Source: a virus
DNA: 30,332 bases
Strand: one strand, 5' to 3'
IMG/VR virus record: IMGVR_UViG_3300044712_000255
Span: 1 to 30,332 of that record
Shown: positions 20,692 to 26,844 of the stretch, piece by piece
How positions within the stretch are numbered: position 1 is the first letter of the stretch
Layout: each line of letters begins with the position of its first letter
Made by a program: the position numbers and the translations under genes
The notes under the pieces: model-generated
Database searches by the model: none
What the model saw: only the letters and a program-made list of their open reading frames with translations
Told to the model about the DNA's origin: nothing

Positions 20692-21681
20692 ATGAACTCA
20701 TTTAAGAAAATCGCAGTAGGCGTAGTTGCAGCTATGTCTATCGCAACAATCGTAGCTACACCTGCTAGTGCAGCAACAACAACTTTAACAGTAGGCGGAT
20801 CGTCAGTTTCAACTGGCCTTGTTGCTTCAAATCCAGTTGTTTTGCCAGTCCCTGCAGACAACTCAGTTGATTCAGCTGATGCCCTAAAGATTGCTATCAC
20901 AGGACTTGATACAGGCACAGTAGTTTCAGCATCAGCAACAAATGCATCAATTGTTCCAGCATTGGCAACAGTTTCAGCACCAGTTTCTGCGTCAGTAGGA
21001 ACAGCAACACTTTCAGTTAATACAGGAACAGGCACAACAGCTGATTTCTATGTATTTACAAAGTCAGTCACCGCAGGTACAGTTGTAGTAACTATCGGTG
21101 GCAACACAACAACATATTACCTTAAGGGATCTGCAGGAGCAGCGTACAACCTTTCAGTTGTAGCACCTGATTCAGCAAATATCTCAACAGTAAATAAGGT
21201 TTACGCAAAGACAACAGATGTTTTTGGAAATCCAGTTGTGACAACAACACCAACATTGACAGCAATTAATGCTACAGTTGGATCTGTTTCTGTATCAGAT
21301 ACAGCAACAGGAACATTTGTTTTCGATTTAACAACACCAGCAACAGTTGGTCAGTCAGCTCTATCAGTTGCAATTTCAGCAACAGATGTTGTTGGTCTTC
21401 CAGCAGCAGTAAAGTCTGCTACAAAGTTTGTTGCGGTTATTAATCCAGCAGATGTACTAGCATCACTAAAGGCTGAGCTTGCAGCAGCACAGGCCGCTCT
21501 TACAGCAGAAAAAGCAGCGCATGCAGTAACTAAGGCAGCAGTCGATAAGGCAGCAGCAGATGCAGTTACAGCAAAAGCAGCAGCTGATCTTGCAGCAGCA
21601 GCTTACAAGGCAGAATACAATGTTCTTGCTAAGAAGTGGAATGCTAAGAATCCAAAGGCTAAGGTTGCTCTTAAGAAGTAA
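20692..21681 (+). CDS. Secreted Ala/Thr-rich surface-like protein
   Basis: A 329-residue protein with a signal peptide (NSFKKIAVGVVAAMSIATI... to TPASAA, cleavage near residue 28). Residues about 29-255 are beta-rich with Ig-like spacing and many Thr/Val/Ser; residues about 258-310 form an Ala/Lys coiled coil (LKAELAAAQAALTAEKAA). The end, KWNAKNPKAKVALKK, resembles tails of abundant secreted proteins of aquatic actinobacteria as I remember them. The gene uses far more GCA/ACA/GTT codons than its neighbours, pointing to host origin or very high expression. It could coat the cell or decorate virions. AAGGAGAA ribosome site; a strong terminator follows. Confidence 0.8.
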   Translation: MNSFKKIAVGVVAAMSIATIVATPASAATTTLTVGGSSVSTGLVASNPVVLPVPADNSVDSADALKIAITGLDTGTVVSASATNASIVPALATVSAPVSASVGTATLSVNTGTGTTADFYVFTKSVTAGTVVVTIGGNTTTYYLKGSAGAAYNLSVVAPDSANISTVNKVYAKTTDVFGNPVVTTTPTLTAINATVGSVSVSDTATGTFVFDLTTPATVGQSALSVAISATDVVGLPAAVKSATKFVAVINPADVLASLKAELAAAQAALTAEKAAHAVTKAAVDKAAADAVTAKAAADLAAAAYKAEYNVLAKKWNAKNPKAKVALKK

Positions 21682-21691
21682 ATAGCTTAAA

Positions 21692-21725
21692 TTAAAGGGG
21701 CAGGACTCAGGTCTTGCCCCTTTAA
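21692..21725 (+). terminator. Strong intrinsic terminator, 15-bp stem
   Basis: A near-perfect hairpin: TTAAAGGGGCAGGAC pairs with GTCTTGCCCCTTTAA (one G-T pair) around the loop TCAG. It begins 10 bases after the stop codon of the surface-like protein. The AAA/TTT flanks make it usable from both directions. Confidence 0.9.
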
Positions 21726-21736
21726 TATTTAAATGC

Positions 21737-21742
21737 TAGAAT
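21737..21742 (+). promoter_or_regulatory. Leaderless -10 promoter element (extended)
   Basis: TGCTAGAAT: an extended -10 box with the hexamer TAGAAT, then six bases to the ATG at 21749. It follows the strong terminator by 11 bases, so a new transcript must start here. No ribosome site. Confidence 0.65.
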
Positions 21743-21748
21743 TAATAT

Positions 21749-21949
21749 ATGGAATCAACTAAAAGAACATTACTAAAAACATTAAGCTGGGAAACATTTC
21801 ATCTAGTAGGGGTAGCTGGAGTAATATACTTATTTACTGGAGAGTGGGAATATGCAAGCCTTGGAGCTTTGCTATATATTGCATGGGAGGCTTTAGGCTA
21901 TTTCTTGCATGAAAGAGTATGGGCCAAGTTTGGAAGTAAAGTAAAGTGA
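21749..21949 (+). CDS. DUF2061 family membrane protein (first copy)
   Basis: A 66-residue protein with the family pattern KRTLLKTLSWETFHLVGVAGVIYLFTG, then a second helix ALLYIAWEALGYFLHERVW. DUF2061 proteins are small two-helix membrane proteins of unknown role, common in aquatic bacteria and phages. A second, diverged copy lies about 4 kb downstream. It has its own leaderless promoter. Confidence 0.85.
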   Translation: MESTKRTLLKTLSWETFHLVGVAGVIYLFTGEWEYASLGALLYIAWEALGYFLHERVWAKFGSKVK

Positions 21950-22083
21950 ATGAATTTGAGTTATACAAACAAGCATTCAAGAATAATTTAGTAAAAGAAA
22001 TTCAAGATCTTGAATTCCCATATGAGTGGACATCAAAAGACATTGTTAGATTTATTATAAATAAAATCGAAAGCGGTCAATGA
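21946..22083 (+). CDS. 45-residue helical peptide (GTG start)
   Basis: A short protein: NEFELYKQAFKNNLVKEIQDLEFPYEWTSK..., helical and charged. GTG overlaps the DUF2061 stop by four bases (GTGA) and GGAAG upstream is a fair ribosome site. Its end overlaps the following small gene (ATGA). Function is unknown. Confidence 0.58.
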   Translation: MNEFELYKQAFKNNLVKEIQDLEFPYEWTSKDIVRFIINKIESGQ

Positions 22084-22202
22084 TATTGATAGATAAATGT
22101 GATATTGATGGATGCGAAAATGAGGCTGAAAGAATAACGACTTCAGAAACCAGATATATCTACATTTGTATAATTTGCTATAATAAAAAGTATAAGGTTT
22201 AA
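22080..22202 (+). CDS. 40-residue zinc-ribbon-like peptide
   Basis: A short protein with two Cys pairs: CDIDGC near residues 7-12 and CIIC at 30-33, a spacing suited to one zinc site. It is joined to the previous gene by ATGA overlap and ends one base before the radical SAM start. Role unknown. Confidence 0.6.
   Translation: MILIDKCDIDGCENEAERITTSETRYIYICIICYNKKYKV
22179..22184 (+). promoter_or_regulatory. Extended -10 element before radical SAM gene
   Basis: TTTGCTATAAT with hexamer at 22179-22184 inside the end of the zinc peptide gene. A start near 22191 would leave a leader of about 13 bases holding an AAGG ribosome site before ATG 22204. It could give the radical SAM operon its own transcript. 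Confidence 0.45.
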
Positions 22203-22203
22203 T

Positions 22204-23193
22204 ATGATAAAAGCTGTTCAGATAGATGTCAATGGTCTATGTAATGCTGGATGCTGGTTTTGTCCAGTATCATATGAAGGGAATCCAGAATCAGCAAGAA
22301 GAGACATGACGCTGGAAGAACTAGAGTCAATTCTAATTCAATTGTCAAGTGGCAAAGGTGATTTTGTTGATCCAGATTTAAACTTAATATATACAGCAAA
22401 TTATAATGAGGTCCTGCTGTATAAGAATTTTGAAGAGATGTTGGCGCTTTACAGAAAATATGGATTTAAGATAAATATATTGACTAATGGTGTGGCGTTG
22501 ACTAAATCTAAAGTTAATTTAATTAAACAAAATGAAGATATAATAAATGGGATTCTGTTGAACATACCATCTGGAGACAGAAAGCGTTGGGCTAAATATG
22601 TCAACATGAATGAAAAGCTATTTAATAAAGTTATATCTAATACTAGATATGCAATAGACTCTCTTTCAGACATGGTTAAAAGAAAAGGCATATATCTAAT
22701 GATAAATGGCCTTAATGAAAAATCTTTAGTTGAAAATGGCGGATGGTTAGACATTCTTAGCAACGCACCAGATCTTGATTTGGATACAAATAACGGTAGC
22801 CTTGCTCAAGAAACTGAGGCTTTAAAAAACCTTTTCCCTGAGATAGAGATTTTTCCAGCTCATCATCTATACGATAGAGCTGGACACTTGGAATCATTTA
22901 ATATCATAGGCCAATCAAATGCTATAGCAAAATATTTAAAGCCTGGAAACTCTAAAGTAATAGGGTGTAATGGTGGAATAGGAGTTAGAAGCAGAACAGA
23001 AGAGTGGATACATGTAAATCCAAATGGTGATCTTTTCATATGCTGTGCCGACTTTGACTTCAAAACTGTTTTTGGAAACTTATTTAAAGAAAGCTTAAAA
23101 GATATTTGGTACGGTAAAAAGAGGCAGGATGCCATAAAGCAATCTTATTCCGATATGTGCACAAAATGCTCTGCTGCGATATGGGGCAACTAG
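22204..23193 (+). CDS. Radical SAM enzyme with SPASM-like C-terminus
   Basis: A 329-residue enzyme. The [4Fe-4S]-SAM motif is Cys13-x3-Cys17-x2-Cys20 (LCNAGCWFC). The C-terminal part carries further cysteines: IGCNGGIG, LFICCADFD and MCTKCSA, with GNLFKESLKDIW, the usual wording of a SPASM/twitch domain that binds auxiliary Fe-S clusters. SPASM enzymes often modify peptides or proteins. There is no N-terminal precursor-binding domain. A 23-residue MCxxCGC peptide and a Cys/Met PLP enzyme follow in the same operon. Substrate unknown: peptide, nucleotide or sugar modification are all possible. Confidence 0.88.
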   Translation: MIKAVQIDVNGLCNAGCWFCPVSYEGNPESARRDMTLEELESILIQLSSGKGDFVDPDLNLIYTANYNEVLLYKNFEEMLALYRKYGFKINILTNGVALTKSKVNLIKQNEDIINGILLNIPSGDRKRWAKYVNMNEKLFNKVISNTRYAIDSLSDMVKRKGIYLMINGLNEKSLVENGGWLDILSNAPDLDLDTNNGSLAQETEALKNLFPEIEIFPAHHLYDRAGHLESFNIIGQSNAIAKYLKPGNSKVIGCNGGIGVRSRTEEWIHVNPNGDLFICCADFDFKTVFGNLFKESLKDIWYGKKRQDAIKQSYSDMCTKCSAAIWGN

Positions 23194-23265
23194 ATGTGCT
23201 GGTTATGTGGATGTGCAGACCATATAGGGCCTGGAAATGAAAAAGAGGATAAAGATGAAGAATGA
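23194..23265 (+). CDS. 23-residue MCxxCGC micro-protein
   Basis: A tiny gene starting directly after the radical SAM stop codon. The protein begins MCWLCGCADHIGPG and ends in a run of Glu, Asp and Lys. The N-terminal C-x2-C-G-C and the IGPG both recur in a 55-residue protein about 1.2 kb downstream, which argues against chance. The same N-terminal motif type, MCxxCGCG, binds nickel in the hydrogenase factor HypB, but no other HypB feature is present. It overlaps the PLP enzyme gene by 11 bases. A metal-binding peptide or a substrate of the radical SAM enzyme are the two main ideas. Confidence 0.6.
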   Translation: MCWLCGCADHIGPGNEKEDKDEE

Positions 23266-24301
23266 TACAAGCATGATATACATTGGTAGGCCAAAGGCTG
23301 GCCCAGATATAGGAATGAACACTCCAATTTCATTAAATTCAACATTGCATGCTGGTGGTGATATTGGATATGCCAGATATGGAAATCAGTCATGTGCTGA
23401 TTTAGAATCAGTTATAGAATCTTTAGAACACGGAAAAACATTGGCATTTTCTTCTGGAATGTCAGCGTTCAGTGCTATTGCATCAAATATTCCAAATGGA
23501 TCAATAATTGTTGCATCAGATCAAGGCTACGCTGGAATTACAGAAACGCTTAGAAGGATGCATGATGATGGCAAAATAGTTTTAAGGTTTGTCGATATAG
23601 CCAATACAGCAGAAGTTTTGCATAATATGAACGATGCATTTATGGTATGGATTGAATCTCCAACAAATCCACTTTTAAAGGTTGCAGATTTAAAAAGGAT
23701 TATTAGGTACGCAAAAGAGTCTAAAGTCTTAGTCGGAATTGATAATACATTTGCTACCCCATTAAGACAAATCCCTTTAGACTTAGGTGCTGATATATCT
23801 TTAAATTCTGTGACTAAGTATATGGCTGGTCATTCCGATGTTTTGGCTGGATCTGTTTCTACTAATAATAAGGTAATTTTTGACAAGATAGAGTTTACTA
23901 GAAAGATTACTGGAACTATCATTCAGCCATTTGAAGCCTACCTTGCTTTGAGGGGAATGAGAACGTTTGCTCTAAGATTTGAAAAAGCTGAATCTAATGC
24001 TAAGATATTAGTAGACCTATTAAGATCTCATGAATTAGTTACAAATGTATACTATCCAGGATTTAGTGGAGTTATATCATTTGAGATTAAGGGTGATGCT
24101 GAGCGGGCTGAAAGAGTATGCTCTTCCGCTAGACTAATATCAAATACAACTAGTCTGGGTGCCGTTGAGTCTACATGGGAAAGACGTAGAAGGTGGGCTT
24201 TAGAAAGCCATACTGTGCCAGATAATCTAATTAGACTTTCTGTTGGATGCGAGAATATAGACGATCTTTGGCCAGATATCAAGTACGCCCTAGAATCATA
24301 A
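23255..24301 (+). CDS. Cys/Met metabolism PLP-dependent enzyme (cystathionine lyase/synthase-like)
   Basis: A 348-residue fold-type I PLP enzyme. The marks are YARYGN near the N-terminus, FSSGMSAFSAI, the tyrosine segment DQGYAGITETL, WIESPTNPLLKV, GIDNTFATP and the PLP lysine Lys188 in SVTKYMAGHSDVLAGS. LGAVEST and RLSVGCE close the protein. Family members split or join cystathionine, methionine or homocysteine; it is slightly shorter than usual (about 380). I chose ATG 23255, with AGAGGA five bases upstream, over ATG 23237. It may release sulfide or reduced sulfur for the phage or host, or serve the nearby radical SAM reaction. Confidence 0.88.
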   Translation: MKNDTSMIYIGRPKAGPDIGMNTPISLNSTLHAGGDIGYARYGNQSCADLESVIESLEHGKTLAFSSGMSAFSAIASNIPNGSIIVASDQGYAGITETLRRMHDDGKIVLRFVDIANTAEVLHNMNDAFMVWIESPTNPLLKVADLKRIIRYAKESKVLVGIDNTFATPLRQIPLDLGADISLNSVTKYMAGHSDVLAGSVSTNNKVIFDKIEFTRKITGTIIQPFEAYLALRGMRTFALRFEKAESNAKILVDLLRSHELVTNVYYPGFSGVISFEIKGDAERAERVCSSARLISNTTSLGAVESTWERRRRWALESHTVPDNLIRLSVGCENIDDLWPDIKYALES

Positions 24302-24308
24302 TAAATGA

Positions 24309-24356
24309 TATAATAGTTATAGGTGGATCTAGACCACTAATAAAAACCTATAGGAG
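24309..24356 (+). promoter_or_regulatory. Promoter and structured leader of three-peptide operon
   Basis: TATAAT at 24309-24314. The leader contains nested inverted repeats: TATAGGT at 24318-24324 with ACCTATA at 24346-24352, and GTGG at 24323-24326 with CCAC at 24334-24337. The right outer arm touches the AGGAG ribosome site at 24352-24356, so folding could limit translation of the peptide starting at 24363. Since the left arm begins near the predicted start site, only part of it may be in the RNA. Confidence 0.55.
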
Positions 24357-24362
24357 AATAAT

Positions 24363-24476
24363 ATGACAACAAATAACGTACCTGCAGCAAACTATACAGA
24401 GCCTCCAAAGCCTGCATTTCCTGCAACAGATAAGTCATCACAAGACAGCGCAGGTCTTGGCAACGGCGGTAAGTAA
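24363..24476 (+). CDS. 37-residue Pro/Ala-rich peptide
   Basis: A short, unstructured-looking peptide: NNVPAANYTEPPKPAFPATD then SSQDSAGLGNGGK. AGGAG lies upstream within a structured leader. It is the first gene of a small operon of three peptides between its own promoter and a strong terminator, which implies deliberate expression. No known family. It could be a virion tail peptide or a precursor peptide; the glycine-rich end is notable. Confidence 0.58.
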   Translation: MTTNNVPAANYTEPPKPAFPATDKSSQDSAGLGNGGK

Positions 24477-24478
24477 TC

Positions 24479-24646
24479 ATGTGCGAGATGTGTGGATGCG
24501 GTAGCAAAGATGCATTCATGGGTGTAGAGATGCCCAACAGAAGCGTATATGATATTGGCCCTGGCCAAATGGAAACACCGATTATGTTCGGTACAGACTC
24601 AATGAACAATCTTGGTGTCTCAAAAACAGAAATGGATATGAATTAA
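24479..24646 (+). CDS. 55-residue MCxxCGC protein
   Basis: A Met-rich protein starting MCEMCGCGSKDAFMG, later YDIGPGQMETP, with about ten Met in 55 residues. The N-terminal motif and IGPG match the 23-residue peptide after the radical SAM gene. Three closely spaced Cys plus many Met suggest metal binding, perhaps copper, nickel or an Fe-S cluster. It begins two bases after the previous stop and its own stop overlaps the next start. No full family is recognised. Confidence 0.65.
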   Translation: MCEMCGCGSKDAFMGVEMPNRSVYDIGPGQMETPIMFGTDSMNNLGVSKTEMDMN

Positions 24647-24834
24647 TGTCAGATAATGGAACTGGAATGTCTTCTCCAGCCAACTCAGCTCCTAGTGGAG
24701 CTTTAACTTCGCAAGAGGTAGGAAGACGAAACCCTAAGCAGAAGTTTACTTCTGGTATCAAGATCGATACAAATAAGCATGGGATTCGTAGAGAAACACA
24801 ACTTGCACCAAAGAAGAGTGGGAAGAGAAAATAA
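24646..24834 (+). CDS. Small basic disordered protein
   Basis: A 62-residue protein: a Ser/Gly/Pro-rich first half (GTGMSSPANSAPSGAL) and a basic second half (RRNPKQKF, APKKSGKRK). It looks disordered and may bind nucleic acid or acidic surfaces. It is last in the three-peptide operon and is followed by a UUCG-loop terminator. Function is unknown. Confidence 0.65.
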   Translation: MSDNGTGMSSPANSAPSGALTSQEVGRRNPKQKFTSGIKIDTNKHGIRRETQLAPKKSGKRK

Positions 24835-24847
24835 TCTTATCCATAAC

Positions 24848-24871
24848 CAAATGGCCCTTCGGGGCCATTTG
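24848..24871 (+). terminator. Intrinsic terminator with TTCG loop
   Basis: CAAATGGCCC pairs perfectly with GGGCCATTTG around a TTCG tetraloop, a ten-base-pair stem with an extra-stable loop, followed by TATTTATAT. It ends the peptide operon. Confidence 0.92.
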
Positions 24872-24884
24872 TATTTATATGCTA

Positions 24885-24913
24885 TTGACTAACTGAGAGT
24901 AAAATTCTATAAT
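24885..24913 (+). promoter_or_regulatory. Leaderless sigma70-type promoter
   Basis: TTGACT at 24885-24890, a 17-base spacer and TATAAT at 24908-24913, then six bases to ATG 24920. No ribosome site. Together with the upstream terminator it isolates a new transcription unit. Confidence 0.78.
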
Positions 24914-24919
24914 AGATAC

Positions 24920-25678
24920 ATGATTATTCAAATTATTGGTTTACCAGGTTCTGGGAAGACAGCATTAGCTAAAAGGTTAGCTGACAGAATTAATGCAATT
25001 CATCTTAATGGTGATGAGACTAGGGCTACTGTTAACTCAGACTTAGGATTTAGTATTGAAAGTAGAATTGAGCAGGCACGTAGGCTAGGAGAGCTTGCAA
25101 GACTTATTAATAAACAGGGTTATCATGTAGTAGTTGATTTCGTATGCCCAACAAAAGTAACACGTAACTCATTTGGTACACCTGATGTATTAATTTTTAT
25201 GGATACAATTGAGTCTGGAAGATTTAAAGATACAAATGATATGTTTGAAAAGCCAGAAAATGCAGATGAAGTATTTGTAAACCATGGACTAGATCCAGAT
25301 CAGAAGGCAAGATATATAATTAAGCAGTTTAATCTGCATGATTGGTATGAACCAACCACACTCATGCTTGGTAGATATCAGCCATGGCATGCTGGACACC
25401 ATGCATTATATAATGAGGCTGGCAAGCGAACAGAGCAGGTAGTTCTTGGAGTTAGAAGTACATATAATACTTCACCAAAGGACCCTCTTACATTTGAGCA
25501 GGTTAAGGTATTTATTGATCAAGATGAGCATATGAAGAATGCTATGGTAATTAAGATGCCTAATATTACCAATATTGTATATGGTCGTGATGTGGGATAT
25601 AAGATTGAGCAGGTAAAGTTAGGGGATGAGATTGAAGCTATTAGCGCTACTCAAAAACGTAAAGAGATGGGTCTATGA
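24920..25678 (+). CDS. APS-kinase-like / NMNAT-like nucleotidyltransferase fusion
   Basis: A 252-residue two-domain protein. Residues 1 to about 140: P-loop kinase with Gly7-LPGSGKT and the APS-kinase wording HLNGDETR, DLGFSIESRIEQARRLGELA and VVVDFVCPT. Residues about 148-252: a cytidylyl/NMN adenylyltransferase-type fold with MLGRYQPWHAGHHALY (His157-x-Gly-His160), IVYGRDVGY and the ISATQKRK segment near the end. APS kinase makes PAPS, the sulfate donor; a sulfotransferase-like gene lies 1.6 kb downstream. The second domain could make NAD or activate another phosphate compound. The kinase may also have a different substrate. This pairing is not one I know as a standard bifunctional enzyme. 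Confidence 0.82.
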   Translation: MIIQIIGLPGSGKTALAKRLADRINAIHLNGDETRATVNSDLGFSIESRIEQARRLGELARLINKQGYHVVVDFVCPTKVTRNSFGTPDVLIFMDTIESGRFKDTNDMFEKPENADEVFVNHGLDPDQKARYIIKQFNLHDWYEPTTLMLGRYQPWHAGHHALYNEAGKRTEQVVLGVRSTYNTSPKDPLTFEQVKVFIDQDEHMKNAMVIKMPNITNIVYGRDVGYKIEQVKLGDEIEAISATQKRKEMGL

Positions 25679-25737
25679 ATCGTTCTTTGATAATAATTTG
25701 GCGGATGTAGAAGAAAGGTTTTATTTTGGAGACAAGA

Positions 25738-25947
25738 ATGAAGGTAACTAAAGCCAGATCATTTATAAAGGCTTTAAGTTATAGAATTTGGGGAACGTTA
25801 TCCTCATTTGTTGTCGCATATGTTCTTACAGGAGATGCCAATCTATCTGGAGCAATTGCATTTTGGGAAACAGTAGTTAAAGTATTTATTTACTATGCAC
25901 ATGAACGTGGATGGAATTATATTCAATGGGGAAGAAAAGTTGATTAA
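25738..25947 (+). CDS. DUF2061 family membrane protein (second copy)
   Basis: A 69-residue two-helix membrane protein: ARSFIKALSYRIWGTLSSFV, VAYVLTGDANLSGAIAFWE and FIYYAHERGWNYIQWG, matching the DUF2061 layout of the copy at 21749. ATG 25738 is chosen because GGAGA lies five bases upstream; the longer TTG start at 25726 overlaps it. It overlaps the ThyX gene by eight bases, suggesting linked expression with DNA-precursor synthesis. The 59 bases before it hold no gene I can support. Confidence 0.83.
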   Translation: MKVTKARSFIKALSYRIWGTLSSFVVAYVLTGDANLSGAIAFWETVVKVFIYYAHERGWNYIQWGRKVD

Positions 25948-26626
25948 TGTATTAGATAAGGGTTATGTTAGATTAGTTGATACCATGGGAGACGATCTAG
26001 CAGTTGTTAATGCTGCTCGTGTTTCTTATGATAAAGAGTCTTATGAGTTTACAGATAAGGATAAGGGTCTGCTAAAATTTTTATGGAGAGAGGATCACAC
26101 CTCACCATTTAGACATGCCTCAGTTTCATTCGAGATATATGCCCCGTTATTTGTAGCAAGGCAGTGGTGGAAATATGCTGTTGCATCAACACATGTGGAT
26201 GACCAGAATGGCTGGAATGAGTCTTCTAGGCGGTATATCACGGAGGATGAAGAGTTTTATATACCTAGGGGTTCAGAATGGCGTTCAAAGCCTGAGAACT
26301 CAAAGCAGGGCTCAGGAGAGCCATTAGAGGATTCTGTAGGCGGATGGTTCACCAATAAACTATTTGATATTGCTGAAGAGGGCAATAAGCTTTACAAGGA
26401 GGCTTTAGAGGCTGGAATTGCACCAGAGCAGGCTAGATTATTCTTACCAGCATATGGAATGTATGTCAGATGGAGATGGACTACAAGCCTACACGGTCTA
26501 CTGCATTTCTTGGATCAAAGATTGAAGAACGATGCTCAGTCTGAGATTAGGGATTATGCTGAGGCTGTATTAGAATTAACTAAGGATAAGTTTCCAGAGA
26601 CATTTAAGGTTGTGTTTAATGGTTGA
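25940..26626 (+). CDS. thyX: Flavin-dependent thymidylate synthase ThyX
   Basis: A 228-residue ThyX enzyme making dTMP from dUMP with FAD and methylene-THF. HTSPFRHASVSFEI, the FVARQWW segment, NESSRRYI and the C-terminal FLDQRLKNDAQSEIRDYA match the family. The classical RHR-x7-S signature is altered: after RQWW comes KYAVAS, and about nine residues separate it from NESSRRY, an insertion form I associate with some phage and cyanobacterial ThyX. The TTG at 25940 is chosen for GGGGAAG five bases upstream; the longer ATG start at 25895 lies well inside the upstream gene. ThyX is the usual thymidylate enzyme of actinobacteria and their phages. Confidence 0.92.
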   Translation: MINVLDKGYVRLVDTMGDDLAVVNAARVSYDKESYEFTDKDKGLLKFLWREDHTSPFRHASVSFEIYAPLFVARQWWKYAVASTHVDDQNGWNESSRRYITEDEEFYIPRGSEWRSKPENSKQGSGEPLEDSVGGWFTNKLFDIAEEGNKLYKEALEAGIAPEQARLFLPAYGMYVRWRWTTSLHGLLHFLDQRLKNDAQSEIRDYAEAVLELTKDKFPETFKVVFNG

Positions 26627-26729
26627 TATTCCAGCTAAGCAATGTTTTTGTGGAAGATCTGCGTCATTTCCATACTGTGATGGCACACATAAAATAAAAA
26701 AGGAAAAAGATGAAGAAAAATCTGAGTAA
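26619..26729 (+). CDS. 36-residue CDGSH iron-sulfur micro-protein
   Basis: A short gene overlapping the ThyX stop. The protein holds a full CDGSH-type motif, CFCGRSASFPYCDGTH: Cys-x-Cys-x2-Ser-x3-Pro-x-Cys-Asp-Gly-Thr-His, which ligates a [2Fe-2S] cluster with three Cys and one His in mitoNEET-like proteins. At 36 residues it is near the minimum for this fold. A redox or Fe-S transfer role is inferred. Confidence 0.75.
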   Translation: MVDIPAKQCFCGRSASFPYCDGTHKIKKEKDEEKSE

Positions 26730-26844
26730 AGGTATTGTGCTAATCTCTGCTTTAATGGTATTATTGGGTACTGCAGTTTCAGGATTTTTATTATTAGCCA
26801 AACAAATGGAAGAGATTGATTATGGATTTGATCCAGAAGATTAA
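26710..26844 (+). CDS. 44-residue single-pass membrane peptide
   Basis: A membrane helix (IVLISALMVLLGTAVSGFLLL, about residues 9-29) with a basic N-terminus and an acidic tail. An AAGGA ribosome site precedes ATG; the gene overlaps both neighbours by about 20 bases in other frames. The function is unknown. Confidence 0.6.
   Translation: MKKNLSKGIVLISALMVLLGTAVSGFLLLAKQMEEIDYGFDPED

Noticed and set aside
23194-23265. HypB (hydrogenase nickel factor) for the MCxxCGC micro-proteins
   Set aside because: Only the N-terminal motif matches; HypB needs a GTPase domain that is absent, and no hydrogenase genes are present.
22204-24834. Firm call of a RiPP biosynthesis cluster
   Set aside because: There is a SPASM-type enzyme and small peptides, but no precursor-recognition domain, exporter, leader peptidase or conserved core in the peptides. 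Kept only as a hypothesis in the findings.
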